Below are positions 28,981 through 39,298 of a stretch of DNA of 64,000 nt, in pieces (the first letter of the stretch is position 1; every line of letters begins with the position of its first letter). The stretch is from Ectopseudomonas chengduensis (GTDB taxonomy: Bacteria > Pseudomonadota > Gammaproteobacteria > Pseudomonadales > Pseudomonadaceae), in the NCBI RefSeq assembly GCF_900102635.1, contig NZ_FMZQ01000006.1:124001-188000 (forward strand), written 5' to 3'. A model generated the notes under the pieces. That model was not told the origin of the DNA, searched no databases, and worked only from the letters and a program-made list of their open reading frames with translations. The translations under genes and the position numbers were made by a program.

Positions 28981-29021
28981 GCTGTAAGCCCCGGTTCATA
29001 AGGTGCGGCGTGGCGTGCGCG

Positions 29022-29740
29022 TCAGTCGCGGTAGCTGGGATCGAGGCGATCGAGCCTGCGTAGCCAGGCCTGCCAGAGCAGCTGGCGCTGCCATTCGGCG
29101 CCCTGCAACTGCTCGCAGGCGTGCTGCGCCAGGTGCGCGGGAATCTCGCTGCTGGGTTGGCCACCACCGGTGGCGGCGAGCTGGATCTCGCAGGCGCGAT
29201 TCAGGTAGTGCATGACGTAGAAGGCGTCGGCGACGCTGGCGCCGACGCTGAGCAGGCCGTGGTGGCGCAGCAGCAGGGCGATGTTGTCGCCCAGCGAGGC
29301 CTGGATACGCACGCGTTCGTCCAGATCCAGCGCCACGCCTTCGTAGGCGTGATAGCCCAGGCGGCCGTGGAACTCGGTGCTGATCTGGTTGAGCTGTAGC
29401 AGGCCACTATCCTGAGCGGCCACTGCCATGCCTGCCAGCGTGTGGGTGTGGATCACGCAGTGAGCGTCGTCGCGGGCCATGTGCACGGCGCTGTGAATGG
29501 TGAAGCCGGCGACGTTGTAGTCGGCGTTGCCCTCGACCACCTTGCCGTGCATGTCCACCACGATCAGGTCGCTGGCGCGAATCTCCTCGAAGAACAGGCC
29601 GAACGGGTTGATCAGAAAACGCGGCTCGCCGTCACCCGGCAGGCGTACGGAAAAATGCGTGTAGAGGGTGTCGTCCCAGCCGAACAGGGCAGCCAGGCGG
29701 TAGGCCGCAGCCAGGTCGCGGCGCAGGGTAGTGATGTCGT

Positions 29741-29744
<4 letters not shown>
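29022..29744 (-). CDS. Class II aldolase/adducin-family protein
   Basis: A 240-residue zinc aldolase-like protein. Metal-binding histidines appear in VIHTHTLAG and LLRHHGLL, with GWDDTLYTHFSVR near the N-terminus. Family members cleave or epimerise hydroxy-acids and sugar phosphates, or decarboxylate. Here the neighbours are an amino-acid ABC importer and a 2-oxoglutarate oxygenase, so cleavage of a hydroxylated guanidino acid is conceivable. Its ATG overlaps the TGA of the upstream permease-ATPase gene (ATGA, 29741-29744), which implies translational coupling. Confidence 0.87.
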
Positions 29745-31255
<1,511 letters not shown>

Positions 31256-31346
31256 ATGGGGCACCTGTGACTCAAGCCGAAAAGGGGCAGGCCGGATCAA
31301 GGACCGGCCTGTGGGATGAAGCGGTCATTCAACGCAGCGGCCGTGA

Positions 31347-31370
31347 GCGAGTCATGACGATATGACTCGC
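31347..31370 (-). terminator. Hairpin between binding-protein and permease genes
   Basis: Arms GCGAGTCAT and ATGACTCGC with a 6-base loop, without a T tract. Such hairpins after binding-protein genes often keep their mRNA more abundant than that of the membrane components. Confidence 0.55.
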
Positions 31371-31383
31371 CCACGGACTTACT

Positions 31384-32190
31384 TCAGGCTTCTTCCAGGT
31401 TGTATTTCTTCAGCAGTTCGGCGTATTCGCCGCTGGCCTTGAAGTCGTCCAGCGCGGCTTTCAGGGCGTCGAGCAGTTGGGCGTTGCCCTTCTTCACGTA
31501 GATACCCAACACCTGCGGGTAGATCGAACCCTTGGAGCTGCTGGCGATGCGGCCCCGGGATTTTTCGACGATCAGCAGCGAAGCGGCGTCGATCTCCAGG
31601 TGCGCCTGGATATGGCCGGAGAGCAGCGCCTGGGAGGTTTCCGAGGTGGTCGGGTACTGGTTGATGGTGATGGCTCCGGCGCCCTGTTCCTTGCAGTAGC
31701 CGTCGGAAACCTTCTGCAGTGCTGGAATCCACGAGGTGCCCTGTTGCAGGCCGACGGTCAGGCCGCACAGCTCTTCTGGCGTGGCCGGTTTCTTCTCGGC
31801 ATCGCTGCGCACCATGATCGCGGCGCCAGTCTTGGCGTAGGGGATGGCGTCGGCTTTTTCCAGGCGCTCGGGGAGGATGTACATGCCGGAGATGATGGTG
31901 TCGAAGCGGCCGGCGTCGAGGCCGAGGATCAGGTTGGGGAAGGTAATGTCGCTGAAGCTCGCCTCCAGGCCCAGACGCTTGGCCAGGGCTGCGGAAACTT
32001 CCGGGTCGAAGCCTTTCACCTGGTCGCCTTCGTAATACTCGAACGGTGGGTAGGTAATTTCCATGCCCACCTTCAGCTCGCCGCTGGAGAGGGTCTTGGG
32101 TGTTTCGGCGGCCTGGGCGGTGGCGAACAGACCGGCGAGGGTGCAGGCCAGAGCCAGGGCTGTGCTGCGCAGCGGGGTACGGGTTGCCAT
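31384..32190 (-). CDS. Polar amino acid ABC transporter substrate-binding protein
   Basis: A 268-residue periplasmic solute-binding protein of the SBP_bac_3 family. A Sec signal peptide ends near residue 27 (ATAQAAE); the family pattern LKVGMEITYPPFEYYEGDQVKGFD starts the mature fold. The ATG at 32190 has GGAG upstream and gives a proper signal peptide; a longer open frame runs back into the oxygenase gene. It lies 128 bases ahead of the fused permease-ATPase, its partner. The ligand is probably a basic or guanidino amino acid given gbuA nearby (inference). Confidence 0.93.
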   Translation of the reverse strand: MATRTPLRSTALALACTLAGLFATAQAAETPKTLSSGELKVGMEITYPPFEYYEGDQVKGFDPEVSAALAKRLGLEASFSDITFPNLILGLDAGRFDTIISGMYILPERLEKADAIPYAKTGAAIMVRSDAEKKPATPEELCGLTVGLQQGTSWIPALQKVSDGYCKEQGAGAITINQYPTTSETSQALLSGHIQAHLEIDAASLLIVEKSRGRIASSSKGSIYPQVLGIYVKKGNAQLLDALKAALDDFKASGEYAELLKKYNLEEA

Positions 32191-32234
32191 TGTGTTTATC
32201 TCCAGATCAGTTTTTGTGTTGGCAGTGGGGAAAG

Positions 32235-33275
32235 TCACAGCGCGCTCGGCTGGTGCTTCAGGTGGCCGAAGCTGGATGGCGCGCGGGCACGTTCGGGCAG
32301 CTGCAACTGGCCGTCCTCGACGCGCTTCTTGAGGTATTGGTAGGTCTGCAGCGCCTGGCTCCACATGTGCTCGCCGATGCTGATGGCCTCGTAGCTCTGG
32401 CCGGTGGCCTCGAACTGCGGCAGCGGGCGGATCTGCGTGTGGTAGTCGCAGGCATAGAAGAACGGGAATGAGTAGCGCTCCTGGCTGACCTTGCGCACGC
32501 GGTGTGAGGTGGCGACGAAGGTGCCGGCGCTCATCACCTCGAGCATGTCGCCGATGTTGACGACGAAGGTGCCTTCGCGCGGCGGTGCGTCGATCCACTG
32601 GCCGAGGTCGTTCATCACCTCCAGCCCCGGACGGTCGGCGAGCAGGATGGTGAAGCACTCGTAGTCGGTGTGGGCGCCGATACCGGGGGCGTCCTGGGCA
32701 TCGCCGTCGTAGGGGTAGTGGATCAGGCGCAGCTTCGACGGCGGGAAGTTGGCCATCTCGTCGAAGGTGTTTTCCGGCACGCCGAGAGCCAGGGCGAAAC
32801 CGCGGAACAGCGTGCGGCCGAGCTGGAAGATGCGCGCGTAGTAGGCCTGCACCGCCTCCTTGAAATTAGGCAGAGTGGGCCAGTCGTTGGGCCCCAGCAG
32901 CGGCGTGCCGGCCAGTACCAGCGGGTTGTTGGCGGGGACTTCGAAGCCGATGTCGAAGGCTTCCTTGTGGTCCGGCTTGCCGACGCCGTAGCGCTCCTCG
33001 CCCTCGGGCACGAAGCCCTTGTGGCTGGCCGAGGTGCCTATGTAGTGGCGCATCTTGGCGTCCAGGGGCTGGGCGAAGTAGTCCTCGGCGGCGCGGTGCA
33101 GGCCGTCGATCAGCGCCTGTTCGATGCCGTGGCCGCTGATGTAGAGAAAACCCACCTCGCGGGCAGCGCGGCCCAGGTTCTCGGCCACGGCCAGGCGCTC
33201 GGCCGGGTCGCTGCTGAACAGACCGGCGATGTCGACCACGGGGATTTCGGTGAAATGCTTGGCGTTGGTGTTCAT
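32235..33275 (-). CDS. 2-oxoglutarate/Fe(II)-dependent oxygenase (IPNS-like)
   Basis: A 346-residue oxygenase with the DIOX_N domain at about 10-130 and a 2OG-FeII_Oxy domain at about 180-285. The iron triad is H202/D204 (AHTDYE) and H258 (TSHRV); the 2-oxoglutarate clamp is R267/S269 (RYS). The family includes hydroxylases and the ethylene-forming enzyme, some of which act on arginine or homoarginine and release guanidine. Next to an amino-acid importer, an aldolase and guanidinobutyrase, hydroxylation of a guanidino amino acid is a sensible guess. GAGGAG ahead of the ATG at 33275 decides the start over a GTG one codon earlier. Confidence 0.92.
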   Translation of the reverse strand: MNTNAKHFTEIPVVDIAGLFSSDPAERLAVAENLGRAAREVGFLYISGHGIEQALIDGLHRAAEDYFAQPLDAKMRHYIGTSASHKGFVPEGEERYGVGKPDHKEAFDIGFEVPANNPLVLAGTPLLGPNDWPTLPNFKEAVQAYYARIFQLGRTLFRGFALALGVPENTFDEMANFPPSKLRLIHYPYDGDAQDAPGIGAHTDYECFTILLADRPGLEVMNDLGQWIDAPPREGTFVVNIGDMLEVMSAGTFVATSHRVRKVSQERYSFPFFYACDYHTQIRPLPQFEATGQSYEAISIGEHMWSQALQTYQYLKKRVEDGQLQLPERARAPSSFGHLKHQPSAL

Positions 33276-33284
33276 CACGGCTCC

Positions 33285-34127
33285 TCAGCGACTGGTGAAA
33301 CGGTGGAAGTGCTGGCGCTCGCAGCGCGCCATCCACTGGTTGAGCTGCCACAGGTCGGCCACCGGCATGTCGGTGAAGGGCAGGTGGTGCAGGTAGCCGT
33401 CCGGGCCGAATTCGGGGGTCAGGGTGGTTGTCTGCAGGCCGCGCTTTTCCTGGCTGCTCCAGATGCTTTCCCAGTGACGCTGGTGGAAGGCCAGCACCTC
33501 GGCGTACTCCGGCGCGCCGGGGTGTGGCACCTGTGGGCCCTGGTCATAACCCACGCGGGCCTGGATGTGGTCGACCCGCTCGATGAAGGCCGAGAGGTCG
33601 TCGGCGGGGTCGTCGAGCAGGCGCTCGCAGGTCACCAGCCAGTGGCTGATATCGCTGGTGAAGCGCAGTTCGGGCACCTGGCGGATCACGTCGAGGGTGA
33701 CCCAGGGGCTGTACAGCGAGCGGCCGCGGTGAATTTCGAAGCACACACGCAGACCGCAGGCCGAGGCCAGTTCGGCGGCGTGGGCGAAGAAGTCGACCTG
33801 TTCACTCAGCGCCCAGCGATCGTTGCCGGGCAGCACGTTGACCAGGCGCGGGCCGAGTTCGGCGGCCCAGTCGAGCTTCATGCGCAGGTCTTCGAGGTGC
33901 ACCTGCGAGCTGTCGCTCTGACGCGGCAGAACCGGGGTGGAGGTGAATAGGGTGGCGATATAGGGGACGTTCTGCTCGCGCAGCAGACGGGCATTGATGG
34001 CGCGCTGCGCGGCGGTCTCGGGGATGCGCGCTTCGATACCGTCGAAGCCGGCACCGAGCGCTTCGTCGAGCGCTTGCTGCCAACTGCCGCGGTAACCCCA
34101 GAGGGTGCGGAAGATTTCCAGTCGCAT
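33285..34127 (-). CDS. TIM-barrel sugar phosphate isomerase/epimerase-like protein
   Basis: A 280-residue xylose-isomerase-like TIM-barrel protein (AP_endonuc_2 superfamily). The N-terminal ALGAGFDGIEARIPE pattern is typical, and acidic or histidine residues suited to a divalent metal site appear later (CFEIHRG, FTSDISHW). These enzymes isomerise or epimerise hydroxy-carbonyl compounds; some are lyases or hydroxypyruvate isomerases. It is the first gene of the minus-strand cluster, 10 bases ahead of the oxygenase gene, and diverges from the LysR gene. AGGAG supports the ATG. Confidence 0.85.
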   Translation of the reverse strand: MRLEIFRTLWGYRGSWQQALDEALGAGFDGIEARIPETAAQRAINARLLREQNVPYIATLFTSTPVLPRQSDSSQVHLEDLRMKLDWAAELGPRLVNVLPGNDRWALSEQVDFFAHAAELASACGLRVCFEIHRGRSLYSPWVTLDVIRQVPELRFTSDISHWLVTCERLLDDPADDLSAFIERVDHIQARVGYDQGPQVPHPGAPEYAEVLAFHQRHWESIWSSQEKRGLQTTTLTPEFGPDGYLHHLPFTDMPVADLWQLNQWMARCERQHFHRFTSR

Positions 34128-34274
34128 GGCCGTCTCCTGAAGAGGACGAAGGTCAGCGGCAGATTGGCAAGGGGCGTGGTGTGGCGCCCGGTGGCGGCCG
34201 ATTCGAGTCGGCGCCTGGTTATGGCAGCATTGTTGGCTCAGCCTGCGAATGGTTTAAATCGCATCGAACAAATA

Positions 34275-34300
34275 CTTAGTTCAGTGATTGCTGAACTATT
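34275..34300. promoter_or_regulatory. Dyad ahead of the TIM-barrel gene, similar to the one ahead of gbuA
   Basis: The core arms AGTTCAG (34278-34284) and CTGAACT (34291-34297) have a 6-base spacer and fit a LysR-type T-N11-A box. Minus-strand alignment with 28955-28980 shares TGAA-N-TAAGT-N-TTTG on one side, with matched changes in the arms. It is about 150 bases upstream of the TIM-barrel start. Confidence 0.55.
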
Positions 34301-34419
34301 GATACGCCATGCGCTGCCCCGGATTTCATTCGGGTACTAAGCTAGCGCCGCTCCGTAGGATGCGCCGCGCGCACCTGTTGTTTCGTCGGTCTGTGCCTAG
34401 AGCAGGGCGGTGTAGTCTT

Positions 34420-34480
34420 GTAGCCCGGATGCAATCCGGGGAAATAGGCTGGCTGTTGTCCCGGATTTCATCCGGGCTAC
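34420..34480. repeat. REP-like palindrome, class A
   Basis: A complete pair of class A arms about 70 bases ahead of the LysR start codon. Confidence 0.85.
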
Positions 34481-34548
34481 GTTTGCTGGATGTGCCAGGC
34501 CAGGGCAGGGCGCTACACTGGCGCTCCGTTCCTCTGCCGTGCGCCGCC

Positions 34549-35442
34549 ATGTCCCTCGCTTTACCCGACCTGAAACTGCTGAAGATCTTTGTCGCCGTGG
34601 TGCGTCATCAGGGCTTCGCCGCCGCGCAGCAGGAACTGAACCTGTCCACTTCTGCGATCAGCACCTACATGAGCCAGCTGGAAAGCCAGCTTGGCATTGT
34701 GCTTTGCCATCGAGGCCGCGGCGGCTTCAGCCTGACCAGCAAGGGCGAGCTGTTTCACCAGGAAACCCTGCGCCTGCTCGGCGAACTGGAAGGTTTCGAG
34801 CGCTATTCGGCGGCGCTCAAGGGCGAGTTGCGCGGCACCCTCAACCTCGGTGTGCTGGACTCCACGGTCAGCGATCCGGCCCTGCCATTGGCCGAGGTGA
34901 TCGGCGCCTACAGCCAGGAGCACCCTGGCGTGCATCTGCACCTGTCGGTGATGAGCCCTTATGAGCTGCAACTGGCGGTGCTGGACAATCGTCTGGATCT
35001 GGCCATCGGTGCTTTCTCCACGCGCATGAACGGCCTGGTCTACCAGCCGTTGTATCGCGAGCAACACTGGCTGTATTGCAGCGAGCGGCATGCCCTGTTC
35101 GAGCAGAGACGGATACCCGAAGAGCTGATCACCCAGCAACGCATGGTGGGCCGTGGCTACTGGAGCCAGGCCGAACTGGCACGCCATGGTTTCAAGCACA
35201 GTGCGGCCACGGTGGAGTCGATGGAGGCGCAGCTGATTCTGGTGCTCTCTGGCGCCTACATCGGCTATCTGCCGGAGCACTACGCCCAGCCCTGGGTGGA
35301 TCAGGGCAAGCTGCGGGTATTGCTGCCAGCGGTATTTGGCTACCAGGCACCGTTCTCGCTGATCCTGCGCCGAGGGCGTACTCGCGAGCCGCTGATTCAG
35401 ACCTTTCGCGATTTGCTCAAAACGCAACTGAATCAAATCTGA
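34549..35442 (+). CDS. LysR-family regulator, probably of the guanidino cluster
   Basis: A 297-residue LysR-type regulator. The N-terminal winged helix-turn-helix (LKIFVAVVRHQGFAAAQQEL, then LSTSAISTYMSQLE) leads to a co-inducer-binding domain from about residue 90. The position, divergent from the catabolic genes, fits a local activator. P. aeruginosa gbuA is controlled by the LysR protein GbuR encoded beside it, so a GbuR-like role is likely, though orthology was not tested. The two similar dyads at 28955 and 34275 are candidate binding sites. Confidence 0.9.
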   Translation: MSLALPDLKLLKIFVAVVRHQGFAAAQQELNLSTSAISTYMSQLESQLGIVLCHRGRGGFSLTSKGELFHQETLRLLGELEGFERYSAALKGELRGTLNLGVLDSTVSDPALPLAEVIGAYSQEHPGVHLHLSVMSPYELQLAVLDNRLDLAIGAFSTRMNGLVYQPLYREQHWLYCSERHALFEQRRIPEELITQQRMVGRGYWSQAELARHGFKHSAATVESMEAQLILVLSGAYIGYLPEHYAQPWVDQGKLRVLLPAVFGYQAPFSLILRRGRTREPLIQTFRDLLKTQLNQI

Positions 35443-35559
35443 AACAGGGTCGTCTTTCTCCTCCGAAAGGCTTAGAGCCTGCAACTGGCGCGGTTATTAG
35501 GCTGTGCTAGTACTTATTCATACGTCTGTACCAACTTCAATTCGAACAGGGAAGCCTCG

Positions 35560-37125
35560 ATGCGCCAGAACCTGCCCGTGACTCAGCGGGAAAGAACCTT
35601 CCCCGCTGATGAACGCCTGATTTCCACCACCGACCTCAACAGCAAGATCACCTATTGCAATGACGCCTTCGTCGAGATCAGCGGCTTCACCCGCGAGGAG
35701 CTGATCGGCCAGCCGCACAACCTCGTGCGCCACCCGGACATGCCGCCAGCGGTGTTCGGCCATATGTGGGACACCATCAAGCAGGGCAAACCCTGGATGG
35801 GCATCGTCAAGAACCGCTCGAAGAATGGCGATTTCTATTGGGTCAGTGCCTACGTCACGCCCGTCTACGAGAACGGCCGAATTTCCGGCTACGAGTCGGT
35901 ACGCTCATTGCCAACCGAGGCCCAGAAACGTCGTGCCGAAGCCCTCTATGCCCGTCTGCGGGCCGGCAAACCACCGGTGCCGAAGCTGGAGTACTGGACC
36001 TACGATTTGCTGCGCTCCTGGCCACTGATCGCCGCGTCGCTGCTGATCGTTGCGGCGCACTGGGTGGTTTCTGGCTGGCCGTTGATGGCTTTTATCGTGC
36101 TGACACTGTTCGCGCTGGGTTCCTACCAGCTTTATCGGACTCGGCAGCTGATTCGCCGCACCCTGGCGGATCATCCGAAAGCCTTTACCAGCGGCCTGGT
36201 GGCGCTGACCTACAGCGACAACCGTGGTGCCCAGGCGTTGCTGGATATGGCGATGATCAGTGAGGAGGCGCGCTTGCAGACGGCGCTGACGCGACTGGAG
36301 GATGCTGGCGAGAACGTCAAGAAGCGCGCCACGCAGTCCGCCGAGTTGTCGCAATCCAGCGCGCAGATGCTCGATCAACAGCGTGCCGAGACCGATCAAT
36401 CGGCCACGGCCATCAACCAGATGGCAGCGACCATTCAGGAAGTCGCGCACAACGTGCAGAACACCTCGCATGCTGCCGAAGAGGCGGATCGCCTGGCACG
36501 TGAGGGGCGTGATCTGGCTGTAGGCAGCCTTGACTCCATGCGCCAGATGGCCAAGGCGGTCAACGATATTGGTCAGGCGGTCAACGAACTGGCCAACTCC
36601 ACGCAGTCCATCGGCAGTGTGGCTGACGTGATCACCTCGATCGCCGAGCAGACCAACCTCTTGGCGCTCAACGCTGCCATCGAGGCCGCGCGCGCAGGGG
36701 AGCAGGGTCGCGGTTTTGCAGTGGTGGCCGATGAAGTGCGTTCGCTGGCTTCGCGTACGCGCCAGTCCACCGAGCAGATTCACCAGATCATCGCTGACCT
36801 GCGTGCCGGTGCCGAGCGTGCGGTGGTCACGGCGGGCAAGGGCGAGGACATTTCCCGTGGCAGCGTGCAAAGCGTGGAGTCGGTACGCGATGCGCTGGAG
36901 GGCATCAGCTCTGCAGTGACGCGCATCACCAATATGAGTCAGCAGATGGCTGCGGCTTCCGAAGAGCAGAGCCACGTGGCCGAGGACATCAGCCGGCAGA
37001 TCACTCGTATCGCTCAGCTTTCCGATCACAGTGCTGGGCAGGCGCATCAGGGCGCGGCCATCAGCCGCGAGCTGGAGGAAATGGCCGATTACCTGCACAG
37101 TCTGGCGGAGCGCTTCAACCGCTGA
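35560..37125 (+). CDS. aer: Aerotaxis receptor (PAS-type methyl-accepting chemotaxis protein)
   Basis: A 521-residue chemoreceptor. An N-terminal PAS domain (about 20-120: [13 protein letters not shown], then [11 protein letters not shown] and PWMGIVKNR) should bind FAD and sense redox or oxygen. Two closely spaced membrane segments lie at about 150-190, without a large periplasmic domain. The C-terminal signalling domain has the hairpin tip [20 protein letters not shown]. Length and layout match Pseudomonas Aer. It signals through CheA/CheW to the flagellar motor. A GGGAAG ribosome binding site precedes the ATG. Confidence 0.94.
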   Translation: MRQNLPVTQRERTFPADERLISTTDLNSKITYCNDAFVEISGFTREELIGQPHNLVRHPDMPPAVFGHMWDTIKQGKPWMGIVKNRSKNGDFYWVSAYVTPVYENGRISGYESVRSLPTEAQKRRAEALYARLRAGKPPVPKLEYWTYDLLRSWPLIAASLLIVAAHWVVSGWPLMAFIVLTLFALGSYQLYRTRQLIRRTLADHPKAFTSGLVALTYSDNRGAQALLDMAMISEEARLQTALTRLEDAGENVKKRATQSAELSQSSAQMLDQQRAETDQSATAINQMAATIQEVAHNVQNTSHAAEEADRLAREGRDLAVGSLDSMRQMAKAVNDIGQAVNELANSTQSIGSVADVITSIAEQTNLLALNAAIEAARAGEQGRGFAVVADEVRSLASRTRQSTEQIHQIIADLRAGAERAVVTAGKGEDISRGSVQSVESVRDALEGISSAVTRITNMSQQMAAASEEQSHVAEDISRQITRIAQLSDHSAGQAHQGAAISRELEEMADYLHSLAERFNR

Positions 37126-37130
37126 CTCTG

Positions 37131-37174
37131 AAGCCGGATGCAGTCTGGGGGGCCCGGATTGCAGCCGGGCTACG
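37131..37174. repeat. Degenerate REP-like class A element
   Basis: Mismatched class A arms (AAGCCGGATGCAGTCTGG and GGATTGCAGCCGGGCTAC) just after aer. Confidence 0.55.
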
Positions 37175-37206
37175 CGAGTTCGAGCCGTTCTGGCACACTG
37201 CGCGGC

Positions 37207-37800
37207 ATGCCTCGTCCGACCTGCTCCCGCTGCCAGCGCCCGCTTGGCCACTGCCTCTGCCTGCTGATTCCCGACCTCGAGAGTCGTACTCGTGTGCTCA
37301 TCCTGCAGCACCCGAGCGAAGTCGGCCATGCCCTCAATACCGCTCGCCTGGCTGCGCTTGGCTTGCGCAACGCGGAGCTGCGCGTCGGTGAGGTATTCGA
37401 TGATCTGCCGCAACTGCTCGCGCAGTCTGATTATCGCGCCTGCCTGCTGTTTCCCGGTGAAGAGTCCGTCGCTCTGAGTGCTTATGCACCTGACGAGAAA
37501 CCCTTGCTGTTGGTGGTACCCGACGGCACCTGGCGCAAGGCGCGCAAGCTGCTGCATCTCAACCCGCTCCTGGCGGCGTTGCCGCGCGTGAGCCTGGGAG
37601 CCGTGGCCCCGTCGCGCTACCGTCTGCGCAAGGCGCCGGAAGAGGGGGCGCTGTCGACCATCGAGGCGATCGTTGCCGCGCTGGATGTGCTGGAGGCGCC
37701 ACGGCGTTTCGACGCGCTGCTGCGGCCCTTCGATGCGCTGATCGAAGGCCAGATCGCGGCGATGGGAGAAGAGGTGTTCACCCGCAATCACCGGCGCTAG
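37207..37800 (+). CDS. DTW-domain tRNA-uridine aminocarboxypropyltransferase (YfiP/TapT-like)
   Basis: A 197-residue protein. N-terminal cysteines (CSRCQRPLGHCLC) probably bind zinc; the DTW-family motifs PDGTWRKARK, SRYRLRKAP and STIEA follow. Family members transfer the aminocarboxypropyl group of S-adenosylmethionine to uridine in the variable region of tRNA (acp3U47 in E. coli). The ATG at 37207 matches the domain start; the open frame extends upstream through a REP remnant. It overlaps nothing and is probably monocistronic. Confidence 0.88.
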   Translation: MPRPTCSRCQRPLGHCLCLLIPDLESRTRVLILQHPSEVGHALNTARLAALGLRNAELRVGEVFDDLPQLLAQSDYRACLLFPGEESVALSAYAPDEKPLLLVVPDGTWRKARKLLHLNPLLAALPRVSLGAVAPSRYRLRKAPEEGALSTIEAIVAALDVLEAPRRFDALLRPFDALIEGQIAAMGEEVFTRNHRR

Positions 37801-37841
37801 GGCGGTGCGCACGGCGCACCCTACGAAATCGCTTCGGCCGC

Positions 37842-37908
37842 GTAGCCCGGATGTAATCCGGGGAGATTGTGCGTCTCGATAATCAATCCCGGATTTCATC
37901 CGGGCTAC
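37842..37908. repeat. REP-like palindrome, class A
   Basis: A complete pair of class A arms between the convergent DTW-domain gene and lapC. Confidence 0.85.
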
Positions 37909-37927
37909 GCGCGTGAACGGCAGGTGT

Positions 37928-39286
37928 TCAACGCTCGCGCATGGCTTCCGAGCGGGCCTTGAGCACGGGCTTGAGCAGGTAGGCCAGTACGCTCTTCTCG
38001 CCGGTGATGATGTCTACCGTGGCGACCATGCCGGGGATGATCAGCAGCGGGTGTTCCTCGCCACCGAGGTGGCTTTTGTCGGTGCGCACATGGATCAGGT
38101 AGAAGCTGTTGCCTTCCTCGTCGGTGATGGTGTCGGCGCTTATCAGCTCGAGGTTGGCCTTGAGCCCGCCGTAGATGGTGTAGTCGTAAGCGGTGAACTT
38201 GACCATGGCTTTCTGCCCAGGATGCAAGAAGGCCACGTCCTGCGGGCGGACCTTGGCTTCGATCAGCAGGCTGTCGTCCAGCGGTACGATCTCCAGCATG
38301 TCGCTGCCCGGCTGCACCACGCCACCAATGGTGTTGACCTTGAGCTGTTTGATCACCCCACGCACCGGCGAGGTCACGGTGGTCCGGGTCACCTTGTCCT
38401 GGATGGCGACGCTGGTGGCGGTGATCTTTTGCAGCTCTGTGCGTAATTCGTTGAGCTCCTTGAAGGCCTCGGCGCGAAATGCCAGCTCGGACTCCTCCAT
38501 CTTGCTCTTGATCTCGCTCATAGCCGCTTCGGCGCGTGGGATCGCCAGGTTGGTGGCCTCCAGCGAGCCGCGTACTTCCACCACGCTGCGGCGCAGACGC
38601 AACACCTCGACCTCGGAAATGGCGCCCGAGGCCACCAGAGGTTGCGACATGTTCAGCTCCTGCTGCAACAGGCCGAGACTGGAACGGTATTGCTGGGCCT
38701 TGGAGCGAAATTCGGCGAGCTCTTGCTCCTTTTGCCGCAGTTGTTCGCCCAATGTGCGCTGCTCGCTGCGCAGTCGTTGCTGGCGCGAGCGATACAGAGC
38801 CAACTGGTCTTCGGCCAGCTGTGGCGCGTCGCGGGTGATTTCTTCGGGCAGTTGCGGTTCGCGGCCTTCGGCCTCGGCGCTCAGTCGTTCGAGACGGGCG
38901 ATGAGCGCCAGTCGATCCGCTTCGGTTTCCCCGCGATTGGAGAGAAAACGCGTGTCATCCAGTCGCAGCAGGGTATCGCCCTTGTCCACCACCTGGCCTT
39001 CGCGCACGAAGATCTCACTGACGATGCCGCCCTCCAGGTTCTGGATCACCTGCACCTTGCTCGACGGAATGGCCTTGCCTTCGCCGGTGGTGACCTCTTC
39101 CAGTACGGCGAAATTTGCCCAGACTAGCGCCGCCAGCAGGCAGGCGCTGACCACCCAGATCGTGGCGCGGCTGAGCCAGGGCGAGTCTTCCAGAATGGCG
39201 CCTTCGACTTCCGGCATGAACTCGGTGTCCTGGCGTTTCTCGCGCAGGCTGCTGAAGTAGTTGCCGAGGCTCTGGGTCGCTTGCAT
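37928..39286 (-). CDS. lapC: Type I secretion membrane fusion protein LapC
   Basis: A 452-residue HlyD-family adaptor. It has a short cytoplasmic N-terminus, one transmembrane segment (about 40-63: ATIWVVSACLLAALVWANFAVL without its tail), a periplasmic biotinyl-lipoyl-like half (GEGKAIPSSKVQVIQNLEGG), a long coiled coil (about 110-290) and a C-terminal beta domain. It links the ABC protein LapB to the outer-membrane channel LapE. It is the last gene of the lapE-lapB-lapC unit, 12 bases after lapB, and ends near a REP element. Confidence 0.94.
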   Translation of the reverse strand: MQATQSLGNYFSSLREKRQDTEFMPEVEGAILEDSPWLSRATIWVVSACLLAALVWANFAVLEEVTTGEGKAIPSSKVQVIQNLEGGIVSEIFVREGQVVDKGDTLLRLDDTRFLSNRGETEADRLALIARLERLSAEAEGREPQLPEEITRDAPQLAEDQLALYRSRQQRLRSEQRTLGEQLRQKEQELAEFRSKAQQYRSSLGLLQQELNMSQPLVASGAISEVEVLRLRRSVVEVRGSLEATNLAIPRAEAAMSEIKSKMEESELAFRAEAFKELNELRTELQKITATSVAIQDKVTRTTVTSPVRGVIKQLKVNTIGGVVQPGSDMLEIVPLDDSLLIEAKVRPQDVAFLHPGQKAMVKFTAYDYTIYGGLKANLELISADTITDEEGNSFYLIHVRTDKSHLGGEEHPLLIIPGMVATVDIITGEKSVLAYLLKPVLKARSEAMRER

Positions 39287-39298
39287 CGCTCGTCGCTC

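Larger units (their letters stand above)
34128..34548. promoter_or_regulatory. Divergent control region of the guanidino cluster and its LysR gene
   Basis: 421 bases without a gene. It contains a dyad at 34275-34300, a degenerate half REP at 34317-34339 and a full class A REP at 34420-34480. The region must hold promoters for the TIM-barrel gene (minus) and the LysR gene (plus). Confidence 0.6.

Noticed and set aside
28876..29021. A guanidine riboswitch ahead of gbuA
   Set aside because: I could not find the paired ACGR hairpins of the mini-ykkC class or the other guanidine riboswitch patterns by eye here or ahead of the TIM-barrel gene; a covariance-model search would be decisive.
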